A stretch of DNA of 64,000 nt from Pseudomonas oryzagri. GTDB lineage: Bacteria > Pseudomonadota > Gammaproteobacteria > Pseudomonadales > Pseudomonadaceae. Below the pieces are notes generated by a model. That model was not told the DNA's origin. It worked only from the letters and a program-made list of their open reading frames with translations, and did no database searches. How positions within the stretch are numbered: the stretch's first letter is position 1; every line of letters begins with the position of its first letter. The stretch spans positions 186,001 to 250,000 of the forward strand of contig NZ_JAJHPU010000043.1 of the NCBI RefSeq assembly GCF_020831405.1, written 5' to 3'. Positions 6,997 through 16,141 of this stretch are shown here, piece after piece. A program made the translations under genes and the position numbers.

Positions 6997-7068
6997 CTGG
7001 TCCTTATTCGCTGCCCCAAAATCCATTTCAGGTAAAGCGCTCTGTCTTTCGGCTGTCGCCGCCCGGAA

Positions 7069-8319
7069 TCAATCCCAAGCCAACGCCCCACCCGTCTGGT
7101 ACTCGGTGACGCGAGTCTCGAAGAAGTTCTTCTCCTTCTTCAGGTCCATGATCTCGCTCATCCACGGGAACGGGTTAGTTGCGCCGGCGTACTGTTCGGG
7201 CAGGCCGATCTGGGTCAGGCGGCGGTTGGCGATGAACTTGAGGTAGTCCTCCATCATCGCTGCGTTCATGCCCAGCACGCCGCGGGGCATGGTGTCGCGG
7301 GCGTATTCGATCTCCAGCTGGGTGCCCTGGAGGATCATCTGGGTGGCTTCGTCCTTCATCTCGGTGTCCCACAGGTGCGGGTTCTCGATCTTGATCTGGT
7401 TGATCATGTCGATGCCGAAGTTCAGGTGCATGGATTCGTCGCGCAGGATGTACTGGAACTGCTCGGCGGTGCCGGTCATCTTGTTGCGGCGGCCCATGGA
7501 GAGGATCTGGGTGAAGCCGCAGTAGAAGAAGATGCCTTCCAGGACGCAGTAGTAGGCGATCAGGTTGCGCAGGAACTGCTTGTCGGTCTCGACGGTGCCG
7601 GTGTCGAACTGCGGGTCGGAGATCGAGCGGGTGTACTTGAGGCCCCAGGACGCCTTCTTCGCGACGCTCGGGATCTCGTGGTACATGTTGAAGATCTCGC
7701 CCTCGTCCATGCCCAGCGACTCGATGCAGTACTGGTAGGCGTGGGTGTGGATCGCTTCCTCGAAGGCCTGGCGCAGGATGTACTGGCGGCACTCGGGGTT
7801 GGTGATCAGGCGGTAGACGGCCAGGGCCAGGTTGTTGGCGACCAGCGAGTCGGCGGTGGAGAAGAAGCCGAGGTTGCGCATGACGATGCGGCGCTCGTCC
7901 TCGGTCAGGCCGTCCTGGCTCTTCCACAGGGCGATGTCCGCGTTCATGTTGACCTCTTGCGGCATCCAGTGGTTGGCGCAGCCGTCGAGGTACTTCTGCC
8001 AGGCCCAGTCGTACTTGAAGGGCACCAGCTGGTTGAGGTCGGCGCGGCAGTTGATCATGCGCTTCTCGTCGACGCGCACGCGCGCGGCGGCGCCTTCGAG
8101 GTCCTCGAGGCCTTCGCGGATGTCCAGCTCGTTGAGGGCGGCCTTGGCGCGGGCCACGGCGTCGGAGTCGTCGGCGCTGACCGCGCGGGCGTCGTGGGCG
8201 GCGGCGTCGCCGGCGCTGTCCAGCTTGTCGAGGGTCATCGGCGCGGCGCTCTCGCCGGCGGCAGCGGCCGGCTTGGCGGCTGCGGTTTCCTCGGTATCGA
8301 ATTCATCCCAGCTCAGCAT
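7069..8319 (-). CDS. nrdB: Class Ia ribonucleotide reductase, beta subunit
   Basis: NrdB holds the di-iron/tyrosyl radical used by NrdA to reduce ribonucleotides in the cytosol. Iron ligands are visible as Asp128 (NADIALW), Glu188 and His191 ([10 protein letters not shown]), a Glu in [10 protein letters not shown], and Glu and His in [10 protein letters not shown]; the radical tyrosine is Tyr195, four residues after His191. The C-terminus ends in a short acidic/hydrophobic tail for docking on NrdA. The N-terminal 80 residues are an Ala/Asp-rich extension beyond the compact E. coli form, as in other Pseudomonas enzymes. AGGAGAA precedes the ATG. It follows nrdA on the same strand after a 285-base gap. 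Confidence 0.97.
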   Translation of the reverse strand: MLSWDEFDTEETAAAKPAAAAGESAAPMTLDKLDSAGDAAAHDARAVSADDSDAVARAKAALNELDIREGLEDLEGAAARVRVDEKRMINCRADLNQLVPFKYDWAWQKYLDGCANHWMPQEVNMNADIALWKSQDGLTEDERRIVMRNLGFFSTADSLVANNLALAVYRLITNPECRQYILRQAFEEAIHTHAYQYCIESLGMDEGEIFNMYHEIPSVAKKASWGLKYTRSISDPQFDTGTVETDKQFLRNLIAYYCVLEGIFFYCGFTQILSMGRRNKMTGTAEQFQYILRDESMHLNFGIDMINQIKIENPHLWDTEMKDEATQMILQGTQLEIEYARDTMPRGVLGMNAAMMEDYLKFIANRRLTQIGLPEQYAGATNPFPWMSEIMDLKKEKNFFETRVTEYQTGGALAWD

Positions 8320-8467
8320 GATGCTTCTCCTGCCTGATTGAGCCGGCCAACGCGGGTCGGCCTGTGTGGATAGACAGTAATCTTGGTTCTATGGGGGCGC
8401 GTGCGGCACGCAAGGCGAAAAGAGGGCGGGGGCAGGGCCGTCGCATGAAGCCGGTTGGCCGGTCCGT

Positions 8468-8525
8468 GGGGCGAATTCATTCGCCGGGAATCCCCGTCGA
8501 GGCGAATGAATTCGCCCCTATAGGG
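8468..8525. repeat. Long inverted repeat (family C) between nrdA and nrdB
   Basis: GGGGCGAATTCATTCGCC and GGCGAATGAATTCGCCCC are perfect 18-base arms around a 15-base spacer, followed by TATAGGGG. A related element lies at 48.78-48.84 kb. Nothing else is evident in the nrdA-nrdB gap (8320-8604). Confidence 0.85.
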
Positions 8526-8604
8526 GATGGGCCGGGCTGTGAGGCCATTCATGCGCTTGCCCTCGCTGGCCCCTCGCCCGCGAACGGGAGAGGGGCGCGC
8601 AGCC

Positions 8605-11469
8605 TTATTGGCAGGCTTCGCAGTCCGGGTTGTCGATCGAGCATGCCTGCGGCACCGGGGCCGGTTTCGGCTCGGTGGCCGGCAGGCTTTCGTCGATCAC
8701 CGAGGACACTGCGTTGAGCTTGCCGGTGGTGATGGTCGACTTCTCGGTGCTGGTGGCGGCCAGGGCACGGAGGTAGTAGGTGGTCTTCAGACCGCGGAAC
8801 CAGGCCATGCGGTAGGTCACGTCGAGCTTCTTGCCCGAGGCGCCGGCGATGTACAGGTTCAGCGACTGGGCCTGGTCGATCCACTTCTGGCGGCGGCTGG
8901 CGGCCTCGACGATCCAGCGGGTCTCCACCTCGAAGGCGGTGGCGTACAGGTCCTTGAGGTCCTGCGGGATGCGTTCGATCTGCTGCACGGAACCGTCGTA
9001 GTACTTGAGGTCGTTGACCATTACCGGGTCCCACAGGCCACGGGCCTTGAGGTCGTGGACCAGGTAGGGGTTGATCACGGTGAACTCGCCGGAGAGGTTC
9101 GACTTCACGTACAGGTTCTGGTAGGTCGGCTCGATCGACTGCGACACGCCAACGATGTTGGAGATGGTCGCGGTCGGCGCGATGGCCATGATGTTGGAGT
9201 TGCGCATGCCTTTCTGCACGCGCTCGCGCAGCGGCGCCCAGGCCAGGGTGCTGGAACGGTCGACTTCCATGTACTTGGCGCCACGCTGTTCGGCGAGGAT
9301 GTCCAGCGAGTCGAGCGGCAGGATGCCCTTGCTCCACAGCGAGCCCTGGAAGCTCGAGTAGGCGCCGCGCTCGTCGGCCAGGTCGCAGGAGGCCTGGATG
9401 GCGTAGTAGCTGATGGCTTCCATCGACTGGTCGGCGAAGGCCACGGCGGCCTCGGAGCCGTAGGCGATGTGCTGCAGGTACAGGGCATCCTGGAAGCCCA
9501 TGATGCCCAGGCCCACCGGACGGTGCTTGAAGTTGGCGTTCTCGGCCTGCTGCACGCTGTAGTAGTTGATGTCGATGACGTTATCGAGCATGCGCACGGC
9601 GGTCTTCACGGTGCGCTCGAGCTTGGCGGTGTCCAGCTTGCCATCGACGATGTGGTTGACCAGGTTGATCGAGCCCAGGTTGCAGACGGCGATCTCGTCC
9701 TTGTTGGTGTTGAGGGTGATCTCGGTGCACAGGTTGGAGCTGTGCACGACACCGACGTGCTGCTGCGGGCTGCGCAGGTTGCACGGGTCCTTGAAGGTCA
9801 GCCACGGGTGGCCGGTCTCGAACAGCATCGAGAGCATCTTGCGCCACAGGTCCTTGGCCTTGATGGTCTTGTGCAGCTTGAGCTTGCCGTACTGGGTCAG
9901 GGCTTCGTAGTACTCGTAGCGCTCCTCGAAGGCCTTGCCGGTCAGGTCGTGCAGGTCCGGCACGTCGGACGGCGAGAACAGGGTCCAGTCGCCGTCGTCG
10001 AACACGCGCTTCATGAACAGGTCGGGAATCCAGTTCGCGGTGTTCATGTCGTGGGTGCGGCGACGGTCGTCGCCGGTGTTCTTGCGCAGCTCGAGGAATT
10101 CCTCGATGTCCAGGTGCCAGGTTTCCAGGTAGGCGCAGACGGCGCCCTTGCGCTTGCCGCCCTGGTTGACCGCCACGGCGGTGTCGTTGACCACCTTGAG
10201 GAAGGGCACGACGCCCTGGCTCTTGCCGTTGGTGCCCTTGATGTAGGAGCCCAGCGCGCGCACCGGGGTCCAGTCGTTGCCCAGGCCGCCGGCGAATTTG
10301 GACAGCATGGCGTTGTCGTGGATGGCGTTGTAGATGCCCGACAGGTCGTCCGGAACGGTGGTCAGGTAGCAGCTGGACAGCTGCGGACGCAGGGTGCCGG
10401 CGTTGAACAGGGTCGGGGTCGAGGCCATGTAGTCGAACGACGACAGCAGGTTGTAGAACTCGATGGCGCGGGCTTCGCGATCCTTCTCCGCGATGGCCAG
10501 GCCCATGGCCACGCGCATGAAGAACACCTGCGGCAGCTCGAAGCGCACGTCGTTCTTGTGCAGGAAGTAGCGGTCGTAGAGGGTCTGCAGGCCGAGGTAG
10601 GTGAACTGCTGGTCGCGCTCGTGATCCAGCGCGGCGCCCAGCCTGGCGAGGTCGAACTCGCGCAGTTTCGGGTCGAGCAGTTCGAACTCGATGCCTTTCT
10701 CGACGTAGACGGCCAGTGCCTTGCCGTAGAAGTCGGCCATCTCGTGGTGGGTGGCGCGCTCGGCGATGCCGAGGAAGCCCAGCGCTTCGGCGCGCAGGGT
10801 GTCCATCAGCAGGCGGGCGGTGACGTAGCTGTAGTTCGGCTCGCGCTCGACCAGGGTACGCGCGGTCATCACCAGGGCGGTGTTGACGTCCTGCTCGGAC
10901 ACGCCGTCGTAGAGGTTCTTCAGGGTCTCGCGCTGGATCAGGGCGCCGTCGACTTCATCGAGGCCTTCGCAGGCCTCGGTGATGATGGTCTGCAGGCGGC
11001 CGAGGTCGAGCGGCAGCTTCTCGCCGTTGGCCAGGGTGACGCGGATGCTCGGGTGCGGCTGGGCCACTTCGCTGGCGGCGCTGCGCTTGGCGCGCTCCTG
11101 GGCGCGGGCTTCGCGGTAGATCACGTAGTCGCGGGCGACCTTCTGCTCGCCTGCGCGCATCAGGGCCAGTTCGACCTGGTCCTGGATCTCCTCGATGTGG
11201 ATGGTGCCGCCGGAGGGCATGCGGCGCTTGAAGGTGGCGGTGACCTGCTCGGTCAGGCGCGCGACGGTGTCGTGGATGCGCGACGAGGCGGCAGCGGAGC
11301 TGCCTTCCACTGCGAGGAAGGCTTTGGTGATCGCCACGGTGATCTTGTCGTCGGTGTAGGCAACGACGGTGCCGTTGCGCTTGATCACGCGCAGCTGGCC
11401 GGGCGCGGTGGCGGCCAGATCCTGGCTGGCGTCGACGGCCTGGTTCTCGCGAGTGGTGTCGGTGTGCAT
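8605..11469 (-). CDS. nrdA: Class Ia ribonucleotide reductase, alpha subunit with two ATP-cones
   Basis: The catalytic and allosteric subunit (954 aa). Two ATP-cone regulatory domains lie in tandem: the first around residues 24-125 (LRVIKRNGTVVAY...) and the second around 140-230 (PSIRVTLANGEKLPLD...). The barrel follows, with conserved segments such as STPTLFNAGT, NQGGKRKGAVCAYLETWH, HVGVVHSSNLCTEI and FRHRPVGLGIMGFQ-like text. The C-terminus CSIDNPDCEACQ holds the redox CxxC that passes electrons from thioredoxin or glutaredoxin. The ATG at 11469 follows GGAG at six bases; a GTG four codons earlier lies on that ribosome site and is less likely. Control by NrdR and possibly DnaA is suggested by upstream boxes. 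Confidence 0.97.
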   Translation of the reverse strand: MHTDTTRENQAVDASQDLAATAPGQLRVIKRNGTVVAYTDDKITVAITKAFLAVEGSSAAASSRIHDTVARLTEQVTATFKRRMPSGGTIHIEEIQDQVELALMRAGEQKVARDYVIYREARAQERAKRSAASEVAQPHPSIRVTLANGEKLPLDLGRLQTIITEACEGLDEVDGALIQRETLKNLYDGVSEQDVNTALVMTARTLVEREPNYSYVTARLLMDTLRAEALGFLGIAERATHHEMADFYGKALAVYVEKGIEFELLDPKLREFDLARLGAALDHERDQQFTYLGLQTLYDRYFLHKNDVRFELPQVFFMRVAMGLAIAEKDREARAIEFYNLLSSFDYMASTPTLFNAGTLRPQLSSCYLTTVPDDLSGIYNAIHDNAMLSKFAGGLGNDWTPVRALGSYIKGTNGKSQGVVPFLKVVNDTAVAVNQGGKRKGAVCAYLETWHLDIEEFLELRKNTGDDRRRTHDMNTANWIPDLFMKRVFDDGDWTLFSPSDVPDLHDLTGKAFEERYEYYEALTQYGKLKLHKTIKAKDLWRKMLSMLFETGHPWLTFKDPCNLRSPQQHVGVVHSSNLCTEITLNTNKDEIAVCNLGSINLVNHIVDGKLDTAKLERTVKTAVRMLDNVIDINYYSVQQAENANFKHRPVGLGIMGFQDALYLQHIAYGSEAAVAFADQSMEAISYYAIQASCDLADERGAYSSFQGSLWSKGILPLDSLDILAEQRGAKYMEVDRSSTLAWAPLRERVQKGMRNSNIMAIAPTATISNIVGVSQSIEPTYQNLYVKSNLSGEFTVINPYLVHDLKARGLWDPVMVNDLKYYDGSVQQIERIPQDLKDLYATAFEVETRWIVEAASRRQKWIDQAQSLNLYIAGASGKKLDVTYRMAWFRGLKTTYYLRALAATSTEKSTITTGKLNAVSSVIDESLPATEPKPAPVPQACSIDNPDCEACQ

Positions 11470-11640
11470 CGGGGTCTCCACGATCTCGTTGATTCAGTTT
11501 GAGCACCTCACGGGTGCTCGCCGTTTCGAAACAGTGCCCGGCGCGCCTGGGCGCGTCCGGGAGTAGCAAAAAGAGCGGGGCGGGCGGCTTGGCTGCCGCC
11601 ATGGCCCATGGTCAGCAGGCGATGGGCGCGCGCTGGCCAA

Positions 11641-11656
11641 ACACAATATGTAGGGG
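11641..11656. promoter_or_regulatory. NrdR box candidate upstream of nrdA
   Basis: ACACAATATGTAGGGG matches the known NrdR consensus (acaCwAtATaTwGwgt) at most positions. It lies about 170 bases upstream of the nrdA start. Confidence 0.5.
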
Positions 11657-11832
11657 TGGCGCGTATGGCATCGTGCCACCCGAAAACCGTCGCGCGATGC
11701 AGGCATCGGGACGGGGTAGAGCGCTGGGTAACTCCCGCGTCGAGCAGGTTAGCGCGTCTCGAACGGACTGTCGGCGCGCGGGCGTCGACCTGTGACCGGT
11801 CCGCCTCTCGAAGTGTGCCCGCGATCGCAAAA

Positions 11833-11877
11833 ACCCAATATCTAGTGCGTCATTGGCAATACACTACAAGATAGTGC
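11833..11877. promoter_or_regulatory. Pair of NrdR box-like sites upstream of nrdA
   Basis: ACCCAATATCTAGTGC (11833-11848) is a good match; ACACTACAAGATAGTGC (11861-11877) has correct half sites but one extra central base. NrdR usually binds paired boxes, here about 28 bases centre to centre. Confidence 0.6.
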
Positions 11878-11904
11878 GCCCTTGGCGAGGTTGCAAATGA
11901 CCGC

Positions 11905-11925
11905 TGTGGATAATCTTGTGGGTAA
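11905..11925. promoter_or_regulatory. DnaA box cluster upstream of nrdA
   Basis: TGTGGATAA (11905-11913) is the exact complement of the DnaA box TTATCCACA; TGTGGGTAA (11917-11925) differs at one base. DnaA sites control nrdAB in E. coli, so a similar replication link is plausible here. Confidence 0.6.
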
Positions 11926-12054
11926 TTTGTGGGTGGCCTGTGCGTTGCTTCGGCTACCTGGGCGCAGGCCGCAATCTTGCGCTATCCTACCGTTCGTCGC
12001 CTCGCCGGCGGTGCTCCCGGAGGGGGCTCCCGGCTGCGAAGGGCGCGCAAACTA

Positions 12055-12070
12055 ACACAATATGTTGTGT
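12055..12070. promoter_or_regulatory. Near-perfect NrdR box
   Basis: ACACAATATGTTGTGT is the best NrdR match in the window and fully palindromic in its outer bases. It lies about 585 bases from nrdA and 40 bases beyond the end of the phosphopantetheinyl transferase gene, at the far end of the 643-base gap 11470-12112. I see no gene in that gap. Confidence 0.6.
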
Positions 12071-12112
12071 GGCGGCAGGCTTGAAAAAGGCTGGCGTAAT
12101 GTGCAGGGCAGG

Positions 12113-12847
12113 TCAGGGGGCGGGAATGGCGACCAAGCTCAGCAGGCGCTCGTCGTGCAGGGCGAACTGACCGTCCAGGCAGCGCCCGGCGGTCCATTCG
12201 CCGCCCAGTTCCTCGCGCAGTTGCAGGCGTACCCGGCCGTTGCCGTCCTGTTCGACCAGGGCGGCGGCCTGGAAGTAGAAGCGGCGTTGCACCAGCGGGT
12301 AGAGGGCCTTGAACAGGCTTTCCTTGAGCGAGAAGCACAGGGTCAGCCAGGCGCCGCGTTCGTCGGCGGGCAGGTGCTGGAAGTGCGCCAGTTCGGCGGG
12401 GGTGAGGATCTCGCCGGCCAGGCGCTCGGCACGCGCGAGGGTGAGCAGCGGTTCGGCGTCGACGCCGAGGCCACGCCAGGCCTCCTGCGCGCCGACCAGG
12501 GCGGCGGCCCAGCCATGGCTGTGGGTGATGCTGCCCAGGCTGCCGGACGGCCAGCAGGGCGCGTTATCGGCGCCGCGCGCGGGGTAGTAGCAGGCGTGGC
12601 CGGCCAGCGCCCGCAAGGCGCTGGCTGCGCACAGGCGACCGGCGAGGAATTCGCCCTGGCGTTTGGCGATGGCGCCGGCGATGGCAGCGGGCGGGGTCAG
12701 CCCGCAGCGGACGAAGTCGTCGGCGGCGAGCTGTGCGGGATCGAAGCGGCAGCTGTGCAGGATCAGCCCGGGCAGCGGCAGCGGCAGCGGCCAGTCGGCC
12801 GCCGGGGCGCTGCAGCAGGCGGGCAGGTGGGAAGGCGGTGCGCTCAT
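12113..12847 (-). CDS. pcpS: 4'-phosphopantetheinyl transferase (EntD/PcpS type)
   Basis: Transfers the phosphopantetheine arm of CoA onto carrier proteins of fatty acid synthesis and peptide siderophores. The protein (244 aa) shows the family's motifs: GSITHSHGWAAALV (substrate pocket), LGVDAEP (metal-binding Asp and Glu), and FSLKESLFKALYP (the WxxKEA-like motif with catalytic Lys and Glu). The N-terminus is Pro/Leu-rich. In Pseudomonas a single broad-specificity enzyme serves primary and secondary metabolism, and this one lies in a similar setting near nrdA. It is preceded on the same strand by the cyclase gene. Confidence 0.9.
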   Translation of the reverse strand: MSAPPSHLPACCSAPAADWPLPLPLPGLILHSCRFDPAQLAADDFVRCGLTPPAAIAGAIAKRQGEFLAGRLCAASALRALAGHACYYPARGADNAPCWPSGSLGSITHSHGWAAALVGAQEAWRGLGVDAEPLLTLARAERLAGEILTPAELAHFQHLPADERGAWLTLCFSLKESLFKALYPLVQRRFYFQAAALVEQDGNGRVRLQLREELGGEWTAGRCLDGQFALHDERLLSLVAIPAP

Positions 12848-12872
12848 GCGGACAGTATGCGCCGGCCCGCGG

Positions 12873-14264
12873 TCAGTAGATGACCTTGTCGCGCAGCTTC
12901 TCGGCGGCCTGCTGCAGGGCGAGGATGACCCGCTCCTTGTCGTAGTTCTGGATGCCGTTGGTATCCAGGTACATGGAGAAGCCCGGCAGCTCGTGCTCCA
13001 GGTAGCTGGAGCTGGCGCCCAGATCGCGACGGAAGTCGACCACCTGGTAGATCTGCACCGGGCGGGAGAAGCCCTTGACGGTGATCTGGCCCTTGTCGCG
13101 GCACATGATCACGTCCTTGATCAGCGAGTAGGTCTCGTGGGAGATGAGGATCTCGCCGGAGTCGGAGGCGCTTTCCAGGCGGCTGGCGAGGTTCACCTCG
13201 CGGCCGATGATGGTGTAGTCCATGCGCGTATCGGCGCCGAAGTTGCCCACCGTGCAGTAGCCGGTGTTGATACCCATGCGGATTTCCAGCGGCCGGGTGA
13301 TGCCCTGGCTGCGCCACTGCTGGCGCAGTACCTTCATGTGCTTGCGCATGGCGATGGCCATGGATACCGCGGCCACGGCGTCCTTCTTGGCACCCTGGGT
13401 GGTGGGGTCGCCGAAGAAGATCATCACCGCATCGCCGATGAACTTGTCGATGGTGCCGCCGTACTTGAGGGCGATCTCCGACATTTCGTTCAGGTAGGTA
13501 TTGAGCAGGTCGGTCAGCGCCTCGGCTTCCAGCTCCTCGGACAGCTCGGTGAAGCCCTTGATGTCGGAGAAGAACACCGTGAGCTTCTTGCGCTGGGTCT
13601 CCAGGCGCACGCTCTTCTTGCCGCTGAAGATCGACTCCCAGACCTGCGGGGACAGGTACTTGGCCAGGTTGCGGGCGAGGCTGGCGGCCTTTTCCTGCTC
13701 GGCCTTGATGTCCTCGCGCGCCTGGGCCAGGCGCAGGCCCTGCTGGTGCACCAGGAAAGCGGCGATACACAGGTAGAGCAGGGTGAACACGATGCTCACC
13801 GCGGCGGCCAGCGGCGGGGTGGCAAGGTTCGGTGGCGGGGATAGCGCCGCGAAGCTGAGCACCGCCCCGCACAGGGTGCCGAGCAGCAGGATGGTGAGCA
13901 GGCGCAGGCCGCCGAGGATCAGGGCGCTGAAGCTCAGGGTGAGGACGAACATCAGGCTCGGCACCAGCGAGTAGCCGAGCAGGGTCATGCCGACGCCGGC
14001 TTGCAGGGCATCGAGCAGCAGCAGGGCCTGGTCGGTGTGCTGCGGGTGGCTCAGTTTGAAACGCTGGCTCAGGTGATGGGCCAGATGGGGATAGAGCAGC
14101 GCGTAGGGCACCATCCAGAGGATGTCGTAGCCGAAATGCTGGCTGTAGGTGCCGGCGGCGATGCTGCCGGCGGCGGCCAGGTAGGCCAGGATGCGCGACT
14201 GGTATTCGCGCAGACGGGGGTCGGGCAGTCGGGAGATCGGACGCTCGCGGGTGAAGAGTTTCAT
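12873..14264 (-). CDS. cyaB: MASE2-domain class III adenylate cyclase
   Basis: A membrane-bound cyclase of 463 aa, the same length I recall for P. aeruginosa CyaB, which makes cAMP for virulence-factor control via Vfr. Residues 1-185 form a MASE2 sensor with about six hydrophobic helices; a coiled linker (LAQAREDIKAEQEKAASLARN) leads to the catalytic domain with VFFSDIKGFTELSEEL (metal Asp), GGTIDKFIGDAVMIFFGDP (second metal Asp) and MGINTGYCTVGNFG, then DYTIIGREVNLASRLE. The ATG is chosen to give MKLFTRERPISRLPD, the normal start. It lies about 150 bases downstream of trkH on the same strand. Confidence 0.92.
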   Translation of the reverse strand: MKLFTRERPISRLPDPRLREYQSRILAYLAAAGSIAAGTYSQHFGYDILWMVPYALLYPHLAHHLSQRFKLSHPQHTDQALLLLDALQAGVGMTLLGYSLVPSLMFVLTLSFSALILGGLRLLTILLLGTLCGAVLSFAALSPPPNLATPPLAAAVSIVFTLLYLCIAAFLVHQQGLRLAQAREDIKAEQEKAASLARNLAKYLSPQVWESIFSGKKSVRLETQRKKLTVFFSDIKGFTELSEELEAEALTDLLNTYLNEMSEIALKYGGTIDKFIGDAVMIFFGDPTTQGAKKDAVAAVSMAIAMRKHMKVLRQQWRSQGITRPLEIRMGINTGYCTVGNFGADTRMDYTIIGREVNLASRLESASDSGEILISHETYSLIKDVIMCRDKGQITVKGFSRPVQIYQVVDFRRDLGASSSYLEHELPGFSMYLDTNGIQNYDKERVILALQQAAEKLRDKVIY

Positions 14265-14420
14265 CTGGCCGAAGGTTTTCCTGGCTGGTGCCCGCGTCGT
14301 GTCGGCACGGCCGCTGTGGCTGGTACAGGCCACCGGGCGGGGTGGCGGAGGCCGATCTTATCCGAGCCGCCGATGGGGCGCAAAGGCGGCCGCCAGTGGC
14401 TGCGACATGCTGTCGCGGGG

Positions 14421-15878
14421 TCAGTGGCGCCAGAACGCCGGGGTGAGCAACACCAGGATGGTGACGATCTCCAGACGGCCGAACAGCATGCCCACCGAAA
14501 GCAGCCACTTGGCGCTATCCGGCAGGGTCGAGAAGTTGCCGACCGGACCGATGATCGGGCCGAGGCCGGGGCCGACGTTGCATACCGCGGTGGCGGCGCC
14601 GGTCAGCGCGGTGATCCAGTCCAGGCCGATCAGCGCCAGACCCAGGGCGATCACGCCAATGGTGATGGTGAAGAAGAAGGAGAAGGTCACCAGCGAGCGG
14701 ACGATGTCGTCGTCGATCGTATGGTTGTTGTACTGCTGCTTGATGACCGCGCGTGGGTGGATCATCTGCTGCATGTTGGCCTTGAGCATCACGTAGGCCA
14801 CCTGGAAGCGGAAGATCTTCAGACCGCCGGCGGTGGAGCCGGAGCAGCCGCCGATGAAGGTCAGGTAGAAGAACAGCAGCACCGAGAAGCCGCCCCACAG
14901 GGTGTAGTCGCCCAATGCCACGCCGGTGGTGGTGACCACCGAGGTGACGTTGACCGCGACGATGCGGAAGGCATCCAGCCATCCGTTGTCGGAGTTGAAC
15001 CACAGCCAGGTGCCGAACACCAGCCAGGTGACCAGCAGGAAACCGAGGAAGCCGCGCACCTGATGATCGCGAAACAGCGCCTTGCGGTGGCCGCGCAGGA
15101 AGGCCACGTAGAGAGTGAACGGCAGGCTGCCGAGGATCATGAACAGCACCGCCACCCAGTGCACCGCCGGTTGCTTCCAGTTGGCCAGCGAGGAGTCGGA
15201 GGTGGAGAAGCCGCCGGTGGAGATCATCGACATCGAATGGTTGATCGCCTCGAAGGGAGTCATCCCGGCCCACCAGAAGGCGAAGAAGCCCAGGACGGTG
15301 AAGGCCACGTAGATGGCCAGGATGTACTTGGCCACCATGTGCGAGCGCGGCATGACCTTCTCCGACCAGTCGGAGGACTCGGTCTGGAACAGGCGCATGC
15401 CGCCGACGCGCAGCAGCGGCAGGATCGCCACCGCCATGCCGATGAAGCCGATGCCGCCCAGCCAGTGCAGCATCGAGCGCCAGATCAGCAGGGCCGGGGA
15501 GGCGGTGTCCAGGCCGGTGAGCACGGTCGAACCGGTGGTGGTGATACCCGACATGGTCTCGAAGAAGGCATCGGTGTAACTGATGTGCTGGATGAACACC
15601 ATCGGCAGGGCGGCGAAGCCGCACACCACCACCCAGCTCGAGGTGGTCAGCATGTACATGTCGCGCGGGCGCAGCTGGACGTGCTTCGGCTGGCCGGGCA
15701 GGACCATGGCCAGGCCGCAGCCGAGGGTGATCAGGGCCGGCCAGAGGAAGTCGGAGAGACGCTCGTCGGCGCCCTTCATGGTCAGCTGGGTCAGGATGGG
15801 GATGACCATGCTGACGGCCAGGGTGATCAGGAAGATACCCAGGATGAACGCGATCATGCGCAGGGTCGGCAGGGCCAT
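14421..15878 (-). CDS. trkH: Trk potassium uptake protein TrkH
   Basis: The pore-forming subunit of the Trk K+ uptake system in the inner membrane; works with the NAD-binding regulator TrkA, not in this window. The 485-aa protein has four repeated pore-loop modules with selectivity-filter segments GITTTGSTV, ISTGGFST, VTTTGVALG and VCNVGPGLG, each between two membrane helices. The length matches the family. The ATG beginning MALPTLRMIAFILG is the usual TrkH start; the frame stays open upstream in unrelated sequence. The gene diverges from the nitroreductase gene across a gap of about 260 bases holding no other feature I can see. Confidence 0.95.
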   Translation of the reverse strand: MALPTLRMIAFILGIFLITLAVSMVIPILTQLTMKGADERLSDFLWPALITLGCGLAMVLPGQPKHVQLRPRDMYMLTTSSWVVVCGFAALPMVFIQHISYTDAFFETMSGITTTGSTVLTGLDTASPALLIWRSMLHWLGGIGFIGMAVAILPLLRVGGMRLFQTESSDWSEKVMPRSHMVAKYILAIYVAFTVLGFFAFWWAGMTPFEAINHSMSMISTGGFSTSDSSLANWKQPAVHWVAVLFMILGSLPFTLYVAFLRGHRKALFRDHQVRGFLGFLLVTWLVFGTWLWFNSDNGWLDAFRIVAVNVTSVVTTTGVALGDYTLWGGFSVLLFFYLTFIGGCSGSTAGGLKIFRFQVAYVMLKANMQQMIHPRAVIKQQYNNHTIDDDIVRSLVTFSFFFTITIGVIALGLALIGLDWITALTGAATAVCNVGPGLGPIIGPVGNFSTLPDSAKWLLSVGMLFGRLEIVTILVLLTPAFWRH

Positions 15879-16141
15879 GGCGGGGCGGGCTCGCGGCTTC
15901 GAAGAGCGGCATTCTGCAGGGGGCGTGCAAGGGCTGTAAACGACAGGGAAAATTCGTCCGTACGGCTCCTCCGGGGGGCACCGAGGAGGATCGCCCCCTC
16001 CTGCCGGCGCCCACCGCAATCGCCCGCGCTGGGCATGGCCTGCCGTCGCTGCCCCCTGCGTTGAGCGGGCCCGGTCCCGATCGCGCCACCCGAGCACGCT
16101 GTTAGAATGCCGGCTTTGCCAGCCGACAGGAAAACACCCCC

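Noticed and set aside
8527-11502. Open frame of nearly 1000 codons opposite nrdA
   Set aside because: It is the antisense shadow of nrdA. High GC content removes stops on the opposite strand, and its translation is low-complexity (Val, Gly, His, Gln) without any domain.
15879-16141. Possible small gene between trkH and the nitroreductase gene
   Set aside because: No frame with a ribosome site and coding-like composition; it is most simply a divergent promoter region.
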